Shown: one piece after another, positions 1-5,157 of the stretch
How the letters are laid out: each line of letters begins with the position of its first letter
Position numbering within the stretch: the stretch's first letter is position 1
Assembly: GCA_005800465.1 (NCBI GenBank)
Contig: SYFI01000115.1
Location: 1-11,070 of the forward strand
DNA: 11,070 nucleotides
Reading direction: 5' to 3'
From: Actinomycetota bacterium
GTDB lineage: Bacteria > Actinomycetota > Thermoleophilia > Miltoncostaeales > Miltoncostaeaceae
Made by a program: the position numbers and the translations under genes
The notes under the pieces: generated by a model
The model's database searches: none
Told to the model about the DNA's origin: nothing
Seen by the model: only the letters and a program-made list of their open reading frames with translations

Positions 1-25
1 GCTCTATCCACTGAGCTACGCGCGC
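1..25 (-). tRNA. tRNA 5' end, cut by the window edge (probably tRNA-Arg)
   Basis: Read on the minus strand from position 25, the sequence gives a 7-base acceptor strand GCGCGCG, then TA, then the D arm GCTC-AGTGGATA-GAGC with its 4-base stem and conserved loop. The anticodon and 3' half lie outside the window, so identity cannot be read. The 5' half resembles actinobacterial tRNA-Arg from memory. That it is a tRNA is nearly certain; the amino acid is a guess. Confidence 0.85.
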
Positions 26-36
26 TTGCTGAGCCG

Positions 37-42
37 AGTGTA
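37..42 (-). promoter_or_regulatory. possible -10 element of the tRNA gene
   Basis: TACACT on the minus strand fits the TAnnnT form of a -10 box and ends 11 bases before the first tRNA base. No convincing -35 box was found 16-18 bases upstream, so this is a weak call. Confidence 0.3.
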
Positions 43-76
43 GACCCCCCGCCTGGCCATGCCCCTCATGATGGCT

Positions 77-535
77 CTACGGGGCGACGTTGATCGTGTC
101 CGCCGAGGCCTTCGGCTTGAGGATGGACACCACCAGGATCACGGTGCCCGTAAGTGCGCTGGCGACGTGGCGCATGCCGGCTGGCTCGACCACACCCTAC
201 CCGGGATGCACCACCCGCGTCTGCCCCGGGCGGATGGGAATTTTCTTCGGATCGATTCCGGCCCGGGGGATGCTGAGGTACGCGGTGCTGCGCTCCACCG
301 TGTAGGTCAGGTCCCCCTGCGGCACCCGCACCGGCTGTGTACCCGGGTGATAGTGCAGCGGCAGAGTGGTGCCCTTGGGGATCGTGACTTTGTACATGTT
401 GAGCACATAGCCGGAGGCTCCCTGGTCCGGAGGGCTTAGTACCAGGTCCCGCACCGCCTGGGCCGATGCGATCGTTGCGGGGATGGCTGCCAACGCAATA
501 CCGATGGCCAAGGCGCGAACCGTGTGGTTTCTCAT
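77..535 (-). pseudogene. secreted single-domain cupin protein interrupted by one in-frame TAG
   Basis: From ATG at 535 the frame encodes a signal peptide (residues 1-27, hydrophobic core ALAIGIALAAIPATIA, likely cleavage after AQA) and a small cupin barrel. Motif 1 is seen as HYH at residues 61-63 with Gln67 where a Glu is usual. The frame meets TAG at 197-199 after 112 codons. The same frame continues for 39 codons to a second TAG at 77-79, and that tail carries cupin motif 2 (EPAGMRH, residues 117-123) and the last beta strands. The stop sits in HPG-stop-GVVEPAG, where Gln (CAG) would fit, so a single C-to-T change explains it. With motif 2 lost, the metal site would lack its last histidine. 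It could be a recent pseudogene, a sequencing error, or an amber-suppressed gene. The substrate is unknown. The start has no Shine-Dalgarno sequence. Confidence 0.75.
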
Positions 536-542
536 ACACGGA

Positions 543-548
543 AGTCTA
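543..548 (-). promoter_or_regulatory. possible -10 box of the cupin gene (leaderless start)
   Basis: TAGACT on the minus strand lies exactly 7 bases before the ATG at 535, so transcription would begin at or next to the start codon. No Shine-Dalgarno sequence and no clear -35 box are present. Confidence 0.35.
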
Positions 549-559
549 CGGTTGGCCGC

Positions 560-565
560 TAATAT
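560..565 (+). promoter_or_regulatory. possible -10 box of the 573-890 gene (leaderless start)
   Basis: TAATAT is close to the TATAAT consensus and is followed by 7 bases and then the ATG at 573. This mirrors the minus-strand element in the same 37-base divergent spacer. No -35 box matches well. The spacing supports leaderless initiation and supports choosing ATG 573 over in-frame starts farther upstream. Confidence 0.45.
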
Positions 566-572
566 CGTCCGG

Positions 573-890
573 ATGGCCGACCCCCGCACATGGAATGTGG
601 CCCTGCCCGAAGGTGCCAAGGCCCCGTTCAGCGTGTGGGTAAATGGCGAGCCGCGACATGAGGGCGAGCACTACACCGTTGAGGGACGGTGGCTCCGGTT
701 CACCACCCCCCTCGTTCCGAAGGTCAAGTCGAAGGGCTTCGGCCGCAAGATGGCGCTTTTGGCGGGCGTGGGCGTATATGGCGACCAGAAGGCCGACGTG
801 GTTGACCTGCGTTACCAGGTCGGCGGACGCGTGCAGCACGCCACCGAACTTCCCATCATTCCACCGGAAGCACTCGACGCCGACAGCTAG
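573..890 (+). CDS. small conserved-looking protein of unknown function (105 aa)
   Basis: The frame is open from 483, but ATG 573 (MADPRTWNVALPEG) is preferred: upstream codons overlap the divergent cupin gene and its signal peptide, and a good -10 box lies 7 bases before 573. There is no signal peptide or membrane segment. Residues 18-50 (FSVWVNGEPRHEGEHYTVEG, then a short strand) have a 'vNGxxxxxGxDYtv' rhythm, as in small beta-sandwich modules of tail or adhesin-type proteins, though a link to those families is not shown. The middle is basic and glycine-rich (KVKSKGFGRK). The end is proline-rich and acidic. It ends at TAG 888-890, overlapping the last 4 bases of the convergent SDR-like gene. 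I do not recognise the family and assign no function. Confidence 0.75.
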   Translation: MADPRTWNVALPEGAKAPFSVWVNGEPRHEGEHYTVEGRWLRFTTPLVPKVKSKGFGRKMALLAGVGVYGDQKADVVDLRYQVGGRVQHATELPIIPPEALDADS

Positions 891-1735
891 GTCCTGAGGG
901 CGTCCATCAGGTCCTCGTCCCAACGCTGGGAGGGGGTGAAGCCCGGTGGTGGTGCCACCTCGACCCGCTGATGCGCGGTGAGGGCTTCGATAATGACTCC
1001 CCCCATGGCCATTGACGCCATACGCGCCGGCAGGTGGTCGGGTCGGGGTACGCCCCGGGTGGTGCACATGAGGTGCACCAACTCGACCTGCGTGGGCATG
1101 GACTCCTCGGCTACTTTGTAAGTGCCCTCTGGCGCGAGCGATGCCGCGATGATTGCCGCGGCGGCGTCACGGGCGCCGATGACCGCGATGGGGTTGTCGC
1201 CCGCTCCGACAACGCGAAACCGCCGCATCTGAAGACCGCGCGACATGTCGCAGATGAAGCCCGAGGGGCCGTAGGCCCACGGGAGCCGCACGACCCGTAC
1301 GCCGGGACCCACCAGCACGCGTTCGGCAGCCAGGCCCGGACGGGCGATCTCGAGTGGACCATCGGCATCGCCGATCGCGCACGTGCCCATCACCACATTG
1401 CGGCCTGCGGCAATGCCATGGATGATCTCCGCGCCGGCCTGGGCCTCACGCTCCAACTTGCGCAGATGTCGCCCGCGTACCGGTGGGGTGATGCGCGGGA
1501 GGCCAAGATGAAAGATGACCTCGGCGTCCTGTGCCGCACGGTCCCACTGGATCGACTCCCCGATGTCGGCCCGGATGGTCGTGGCTCCACGATCGCGAAG
1601 CGCCCACGCGCCCCGATCGGTACGGGCAAGCGCGGTGACCTCCACACCCTGCTCGAGGAGTGCATCCACCACTGCGCCGCCGATGAGTCCGGTGGCGCCG
1701 GTGACGAAGGCCGTTCCCAGTGCCGTGGCGGTCAG
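887..1735 (-). CDS. NAD(P)-binding SDR-like epimerase/dehydratase-family protein, third gene of the SAM-riboswitch operon
   Basis: An extended-SDR-like Rossmann protein of about 282 residues. The dinucleotide-binding turn TGATGLIGG (residues 12-20) follows the first beta strand, and a VVRLPWAYGP segment typical of NAD-dependent epimerases lies mid-protein. The first ordinary start codon in frame is GTG at 1672, but it would delete the glycine-rich loop. The frame is open back into the preceding gene, and the best coupled start is CTG at 1735, overlapping its TGA stop as CTGA. The start codon is therefore uncertain. The catalytic YxxxK expected just before 'LAAER' is absent: the aligned segment reads IARPG, with Ile and Gly at those positions. 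Either the protein is not a classical oxidoreductase or epimerase, or it binds NAD(P) for another purpose. It overlaps the sulfur-carrier gene, so translational coupling and SAM-riboswitch control are likely. Substrate unknown. Confidence 0.75.
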   Translation of the reverse strand: MTATALGTAFVTGATGLIGGAVVDALLEQGVEVTALARTDRGAWALRDRGATTIRADIGESIQWDRAAQDAEVIFHLGLPRITPPVRGRHLRKLEREAQAGAEIIHGIAAGRNVVMGTCAIGDADGPLEIARPGLAAERVLVGPGVRVVRLPWAYGPSGFICDMSRGLQMRRFRVVGAGDNPIAVIGARDAAAAIIAASLAPEGTYKVAEESMPTQVELVHLMCTTRGVPRPDHLPARMASMAMGGVIIEALTAHQRVEVAPPPGFTPSQRWDEDLMDALRT

Positions 1736-2004
1736 CCCCCTGCGACGGCAGGGAGGATGGTGACCTCCTGGCCGTCGGCCACTGCGGTGTCGATGCCCTG
1801 CAGAAAGCGGACGTCCTGCCCGGCGACGAACACGTTCACGAAGCGGCGCAACTTGCCGTCCTGCGTCACACGATCACGGAAGCCGGGGTGATTGACCTCG
1901 AGCTCGTCGATGATCGCGGCCACCGTGCCGGGGGCGCACTCAACAGTGCCGGCATTGCCGGTGAGCGGGCGGAGCGGAGATGGAATGCGAACGGTCACGC
2001 TCAT
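1732..2004 (-). CDS. MoaD/ThiS/CysO-family sulfur carrier protein with C-terminal GG (MetO-like)
   Basis: A 90-residue ubiquitin-fold sulfur carrier. Such proteins are adenylated at a C-terminal Gly-Gly by a MoeB/MoeZ-type enzyme, converted to a thiocarboxylate, and hand sulfide to a partner. The C-terminus here is VTILPAVAGG, and the body (VRIPSPLRPLTG; GKLRRFVNVFVAGQDVRF; VADGQEV) closely matches what I recall of Mycobacterium tuberculosis CysO, the carrier for the cysteine synthase CysM. It starts 28 bases after the PLP-enzyme gene with GAGG about 9 bases before the ATG, and its stop overlaps the SDR-like gene. No molybdopterin or thiamin genes are nearby, so a role in amino-acid sulfur transfer with the upstream enzyme is far likelier than MoaD or ThiS function. 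The activating enzyme and any JAMM-type processing protease must lie elsewhere. Confidence 0.9.
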   Translation of the reverse strand: MSVTVRIPSPLRPLTGNAGTVECAPGTVAAIIDELEVNHPGFRDRVTQDGKLRRFVNVFVAGQDVRFLQGIDTAVADGQEVTILPAVAGG

Positions 2005-2032
2005 CGGGGAATCCTCAGGGTCGTCGGGTTGA

Positions 2033-3298
2033 TCATGCAGGAAGAGGGGTGCCGCGGCCTGCCACAGCAGCCTCGAAGTCCCCCACGGTGGGGCTGATTG
2101 TGACTGGCTCCACGCGATCGGCGATGGCGTCGAGGGTCTTCAGTCCGTCACCCGTGATGTAGAGCATTACGCGTTCGTCGGGGCCGATATCGCCACGATC
2201 CGCCAGGCGCTTGAGCACTGCGGTGGTCACGCCGCCCGCGGTTTCGGTGAAGATTCCCGTGGTTTCCGCCAGCAGGCAGATTCCGTCGGTGATCTCGCCC
2301 TCGGTCACCGCGTCGATTGATCCGCCGGTTTCATGCGCAACATCCAGAGCGAAGACTCCGTCGGCTGGGTTGCCGATCGCGAGACTCTTGGCGATGGTCT
2401 CCGGGCGCACCGGGGTCACGAAGTCGAGCCCTGCCTCGTACGCAGCCGCCACGGGGCCACATCCCTGTGCCTGGGCGCCATTCATGTGCGGCACGTCGCC
2501 CTCAACGAGGCCAAGCTCGAGAAACTCACCAAAGCCGCGGCGGATCTTGGTGTAGAGGGAGCCTGAAGCGATGGGCACGATGCAGCGATCTGGGAGCGTC
2601 CAGCCCAGCTGCTCAACCGTCTCGTAGGCGAGGGTCTTGCTGCCCTCGCTGTAGTACGGCCGCACGTTGACGTTGACGAACGCCCACGGGCGATCTGCGG
2701 CAAGCTCCATACACAGCCGATTGACGTCGTCGTAGTTGCCATCAACGGCGACGAGGGTGCAGCCGTAGATACCCGTGGCAACGATCTTCTGAGACTCGAG
2801 GTCGCTCGGCACAAACACAAAGCTCTCCATGCCGGCGGCCGCAGCATGTGCCGCCACCGACTGGGCCAGATTGCCGGTGGATGCGCACGCGGCAACCTCA
2901 AACCCGAGCTCACGGGCCTTCTGCAGCGCCACGCTCACCACGCGATCCTTGAACGAATGCGTGGGATTGGCGGTCTCGTTCTTCACCCACACCTCGCCGA
3001 GGCCCAGGCGGGCAGCGAGGCGCGGTGCGGGAACAAGCGGGCTCATTCCTACCGGGAGGCCCACCTGGGTGTCAATCGGCGCGCACGGCAGCAGATCGGC
3101 ATACCGCCAGATTGACTGCGGGCCGGCCTCAATGGACTCACGGGTGACGTTGGCGCGCAGGTAGTCGAGGTCGTATACGACCTCGAGCGGGCCGAAGCAG
3201 AACTCGCAGGCGTACGACGCGCCCAACGGCGACTCCTCGCCGCACTCCTTGCAGCGGAGCCCACGTGCTCCTGTGACGCGCCCTTCCGTGTGTTCCAT
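2033..3298 (-). CDS. thrC: threonine synthase-family PLP enzyme; probably an O-phosphohomoserine-dependent homocysteine synthase (MetM-like)
   Basis: A fold-type II PLP enzyme of 421 residues. An N-terminal zinc ribbon has Cys16/19/31/34 and the consensus FGPLEVVYD. The PLP lysine is Lys117 in NPTHSFKDR, followed by the STGN loop (140-143), the phosphate loop SGSLYT (245-250) and TGDGLKT (382-388). Classical threonine synthase converts O-phosphohomoserine to threonine. Here the gene follows a SAM-I riboswitch and is co-transcribed with a CysO-like sulfur carrier, which points to sulfide transfer onto O-phosphohomoserine to give homocysteine for methionine. His114 replaces the Gly usual before SFKD in many threonine synthases, which may mark the subfamily. 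The ATG at 3298 has GGGAG 6 bases upstream, and that site lies in the riboswitch-controlled hairpin. Automatic annotation would call it thrC, and the family is certain. The homocysteine role is inferred; an ordinary ThrC would need to exist elsewhere in the genome. Confidence 0.9.
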   Translation of the reverse strand: MEHTEGRVTGARGLRCKECGEESPLGASYACEFCFGPLEVVYDLDYLRANVTRESIEAGPQSIWRYADLLPCAPIDTQVGLPVGMSPLVPAPRLAARLGLGEVWVKNETANPTHSFKDRVVSVALQKARELGFEVAACASTGNLAQSVAAHAAAAGMESFVFVPSDLESQKIVATGIYGCTLVAVDGNYDDVNRLCMELAADRPWAFVNVNVRPYYSEGSKTLAYETVEQLGWTLPDRCIVPIASGSLYTKIRRGFGEFLELGLVEGDVPHMNGAQAQGCGPVAAAYEAGLDFVTPVRPETIAKSLAIGNPADGVFALDVAHETGGSIDAVTEGEITDGICLLAETTGIFTETAGGVTTAVLKRLADRGDIGPDERVMLYITGDGLKTLDAIADRVEPVTISPTVGDFEAAVAGRGTPLPA

Positions 3299-3304
3299 CC
3301 CAAT

Positions 3305-3324
3305 CTCCCAAACGGTGCCGGGAG
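3305..3324 (-). promoter_or_regulatory. Shine-Dalgarno-sequestering hairpin (riboswitch expression platform)
   Basis: On the minus strand CTCCCGG (3324-3318) can pair with TTGGGAG (3311-3305) around the 6-base loop CACCGT: five Watson-Crick pairs plus two G-U pairs. The 3' arm contains GGGAG, the ribosome binding site 6 bases before the ATG at 3298. No U-tract follows, so control is likely translational. The same GGGAGAT heptamer recurs at the end of the aptamer (3369-3363) and could capture the CTCCC arm instead. Confidence 0.6.
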
Positions 3325-3360
3325 TCGAGGGTCACGGTGCGAACGTGCACGCCGACCATC

Positions 3361-3460
3361 GCATCTCCCAGGCACGAATGCCTGCTGGAATTGGCACCTG
3401 ACGAGTATTCGCTGGTTGCCGCGGCTTCAAAGGGCCATACCCTCCACCGCTCTTGATGCA
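3361..3460 (-). ncRNA. SAM-I (S-box) riboswitch aptamer
   Basis: The minus strand shows the S-box signature in order: P1 5' strand GCATC (3459-3455), then AAGAGCGGTGGAGGG, a GGCCC segment, TGAAGCC with GCGGCAACC of the kink-turn and pseudoknot region, GGTGCCAATTCC, a P4 hairpin CAGGCA-TTCG-TGCCTG (3384-3369) capped by a UUCG tetraloop, and the P1 3' strand GATGC (3365-3361), which pairs with the first. These blocks match the SAM-I consensus closely in sequence and spacing over about 100 bases. SAM binding stabilises P1 and normally turns expression off. It lies about 60 bases before the threonine-synthase-family gene and so should couple the whole operon to SAM level. Recognition is by motif reading, not a covariance search. 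Confidence 0.92.
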
Positions 3461-3466
3461 GCCGAC

Positions 3467-3496
3467 ACCCTAGCGGAGCAACCCGCGCCGCGTCAA
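3467..3496 (-). promoter_or_regulatory. sigma70-type promoter of the riboswitch operon
   Basis: On the minus strand TTGACG (3496-3491) and TAGGGT (3472-3467) are separated by 18 bases. The predicted start, about 7 bases downstream near 3460, coincides with the first strand of the riboswitch P1 helix, as expected for a leader that begins with its aptamer. Confidence 0.7.
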
Positions 3497-3563
3497 ACGC
3501 ATGACCCCGCTCACCCATTTTAACGCGGCACCGCGACGCGCGCTGCCGTCCGGTCCGGCTCGT

Positions 3564-3569
3564 TACGAT
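3564..3569 (+). promoter_or_regulatory. possible -10 box of the zinc-ribbon gene pair
   Basis: TACGAT lies 11 bases before the ATG at 3581. No Shine-Dalgarno sequence is present between them and no clear -35 box upstream, so the mRNA would be leaderless or nearly so. Confidence 0.35.
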
Positions 3570-3580
3570 AGATCCGTGCG

Positions 3581-4261
3581 ATGACTGATTCCGCCGCCGA
3601 CATGCCGATCGTCCCAGACCCCGCTTCAGTTGATGCTGAGGCCGCGGCTGCCGCTCCCGAAAAGCATCGCCTGTTCCGGCGCCGCACGTCGGAGGTTGAG
3701 ACCTCCGCTGGCGCCGCTCCCGAGTCCACCGAGGTAGTGGAGATCATCGGGACCACCGGAGACGAAGCCGTTGAGGGCGAGTCGCCAGAGCGCATCCGCC
3801 CCGGCGTTCTGCGCCGCCGGCGCCGCAGGCTCCTCGGCCAGTATGAGCAGGGCATCTTCGACCTGGGTGGCCTTGCTCTCGAGTTGTATGGCCGTGGGCT
3901 TCTCGCAGAAGAGGTGATGCGTCGGCGCGCTGCCGAGGTGAACGACCTCCGCGGTCAGGTGCATCAGGTGGACGACCAACTGGACGACATCAAGTCAGCC
4001 CGGGCGGAGCGGCGCCAGTCGGGCCGCGGTCCCAGCATCACGTGCCCCGAGTGCGGAGCTCGCAGCAAGCCCGGCGCCAACTTCTGCGCCCAGTGCGGTA
4101 CACCGCTCGGCACCATCGCGGAAGTCGTTGAGGTAGAGCAGGACACCATCGTCATCACCGATACGCGCGATCAGCCGACGCAGGTCATCTCAAGTGACAG
4201 TGGCGATTCTCAAGCCACGCAGGCCATTCCGATGCCCGGCGAGAGCGAGTCGAAGTCGTGA
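3581..4261 (+). CDS. zinc-ribbon protein with a basic helical segment, function unknown (226 aa)
   Basis: A soluble-looking protein with no signal peptide or membrane helix. The first 70 residues are acidic, alanine-rich and probably disordered. A strongly basic patch (RRRRRR, about residues 78-83) follows, then a predicted helical, possibly coiled-coil stretch (85-147). A compact zinc ribbon has Cys155/158 and Cys169/172 (CPECG...CAQCG). The tail is acidic and Ser/Thr/Gln-rich. No enzymatic motif was seen. Zinc ribbons of this kind mediate protein or nucleic-acid contacts. Its last codon overlaps the GTG start of the next gene (GTGA), and that gene also carries a zinc ribbon, so the two probably act together, perhaps through ribbon-to-ribbon contacts at the membrane. 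The ATG lacks a Shine-Dalgarno site. Confidence 0.85.
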   Translation: MTDSAADMPIVPDPASVDAEAAAAAPEKHRLFRRRTSEVETSAGAAPESTEVVEIIGTTGDEAVEGESPERIRPGVLRRRRRRLLGQYEQGIFDLGGLALELYGRGLLAEEVMRRRAAEVNDLRGQVHQVDDQLDDIKSARAERRQSGRGPSITCPECGARSKPGANFCAQCGTPLGTIAEVVEVEQDTIVITDTRDQPTQVISSDSGDSQATQAIPMPGESESKS

Positions 4262-5139
4262 CGTCGCACGAAAGTCCGTATCCGGGAGTCGACCCCCCGC
4301 ACCCAGATCCCGCGAGCGGAGCCTCATCCGGTGATGACGCCACCACGGTCGAGGCACCCGCGCCACCTCCCACCTGCTCGGTGTGCGGTTGCGCGCTTGA
4401 CCCCACGCAGACCTACTGCCTTGAGTGCGGATCACCCACTCCGCTCGCCCCCAAAATGCGGCGCGGCGCTGGTGGCCTCGCAAGCGTGGCAATCGGGCTG
4501 GCAATCCTGGGTGCTGGCGCAGGCGCCCTCGCGTACGTGGCGTCCAACGACGATGGTGGCCCTCGAGCGGTTCCGGTGCCGATGGTCAGTACGGCGCCCG
4601 TCATCACAGTGCCCACCACGGCGATTCCCACCACCAGCACCGACTCAAGCCTGCCCGGCGACGCGATGGGGACCCTCCCCACCGACCCAAGTGGATTGCT
4701 CCCCGACACCACGGCGACCACTGGTGGGCTCCCTGAGGACACCACAGCAACCACCGGCGGCTCCGGTGTGCTCACGGTGACGGGCCCCGGGGTGGATGGG
4801 CAGACCACCAGCGAGTTGCCCACCACGAGCGACTCCACTGGTTCGGCAGGCAGCGGTTCATCTGCCACCGGATCCGACGACTGGCCGTCCGGGACCAGCG
4901 GTTGGACCGCCATCGTGTCGAGCGTCAAGAACGAGGCGGCCGCGCGGTCGGCGGCATCGAAGCTCCAGTCGTCTGGTCAGCCGGGTGGGGTGCTGTTCAG
5001 CACCGACCATCCGTCGCTTCGTCCCGGGTACTGGGTGGTGTTTTCGGGAGTCTTCACCACCAAGTCTGAGGCACTCTCACAGGCGCGGTCGCTCGTGGGC
5101 TCGTACCCCGGCTCCTACCCGCGCGAGATCACCTCGTAA
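4258..5139 (+). CDS. zinc-ribbon membrane protein with C-terminal SPOR-like domain (293 aa)
   Basis: Domain order: a proline-rich N-terminus; a zinc ribbon with Cys40/43 and Cys54/57 (CSVCG...CLECG); basic residues, then one transmembrane helix (about 72-95, GGLASVAIGLAILGAGAGAL); a long Thr/Ser/Pro/Gly-rich linker (100-210) with the short repeat DTTATTGG at 150-157 and 161-168; and a SPOR-like domain (about 216-288: WTAIVSSV...YWVVFSGVF...EALSQARSL). SPOR domains bind denuded peptidoglycan glycan at septa, which suggests an envelope or division role. The positive-inside rule puts the ribbon in the cytoplasm and SPOR outside. GTG 4258 is chosen because it overlaps the upstream stop as GTGA, indicating translational coupling. 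The partner inside the cell may be the upstream zinc-ribbon protein. Domain calls are firm; the process is inferred. Confidence 0.87.
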   Translation: MTSHESPYPGVDPPHPDPASGASSGDDATTVEAPAPPPTCSVCGCALDPTQTYCLECGSPTPLAPKMRRGAGGLASVAIGLAILGAGAGALAYVASNDDGGPRAVPVPMVSTAPVITVPTTAIPTTSTDSSLPGDAMGTLPTDPSGLLPDTTATTGGLPEDTTATTGGSGVLTVTGPGVDGQTTSELPTTSDSTGSAGSGSSATGSDDWPSGTSGWTAIVSSVKNEAAARSAASKLQSSGQPGGVLFSTDHPSLRPGYWVVFSGVFTTKSEALSQARSLVGSYPGSYPREITS

Positions 5140-5157
5140 CAGCCGGGTTGGTGCGCG

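Noticed and set aside
197..199. TAG recoded as pyrrolysine or another amino acid
   Set aside because: TAG also serves as the natural stop of the 573-890 gene and of the extended cupin frame (77-79). No recoding structure was seen, and a CAG-to-TAG change is simpler.
1034..1891. A 285-codon plus-strand frame opposite the SDR-like gene
   Set aside because: The minus strand has the TGATGLIGG and RLPWAYGP motifs; the plus frame has none and crosses into the sulfur-carrier gene.
1732..2004. Molybdopterin (MoaD) or thiamin (ThiS) biosynthesis
   Set aside because: No moa, moe or thi genes are nearby; the operon, riboswitch and CysO-like C-terminus point to amino-acid sulfur transfer.
3305..3324. 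An intrinsic transcription terminator as the riboswitch output
   Set aside because: The hairpin has only five Watson-Crick pairs, is not followed by a U-tract, and contains the ribosome binding site, which fits translational control.
4706..4770. A tandem-repeat array in the SPOR-protein linker
   Set aside because: Only two imperfect copies encoding DTTATTGG are present; this is ordinary low-complexity linker.
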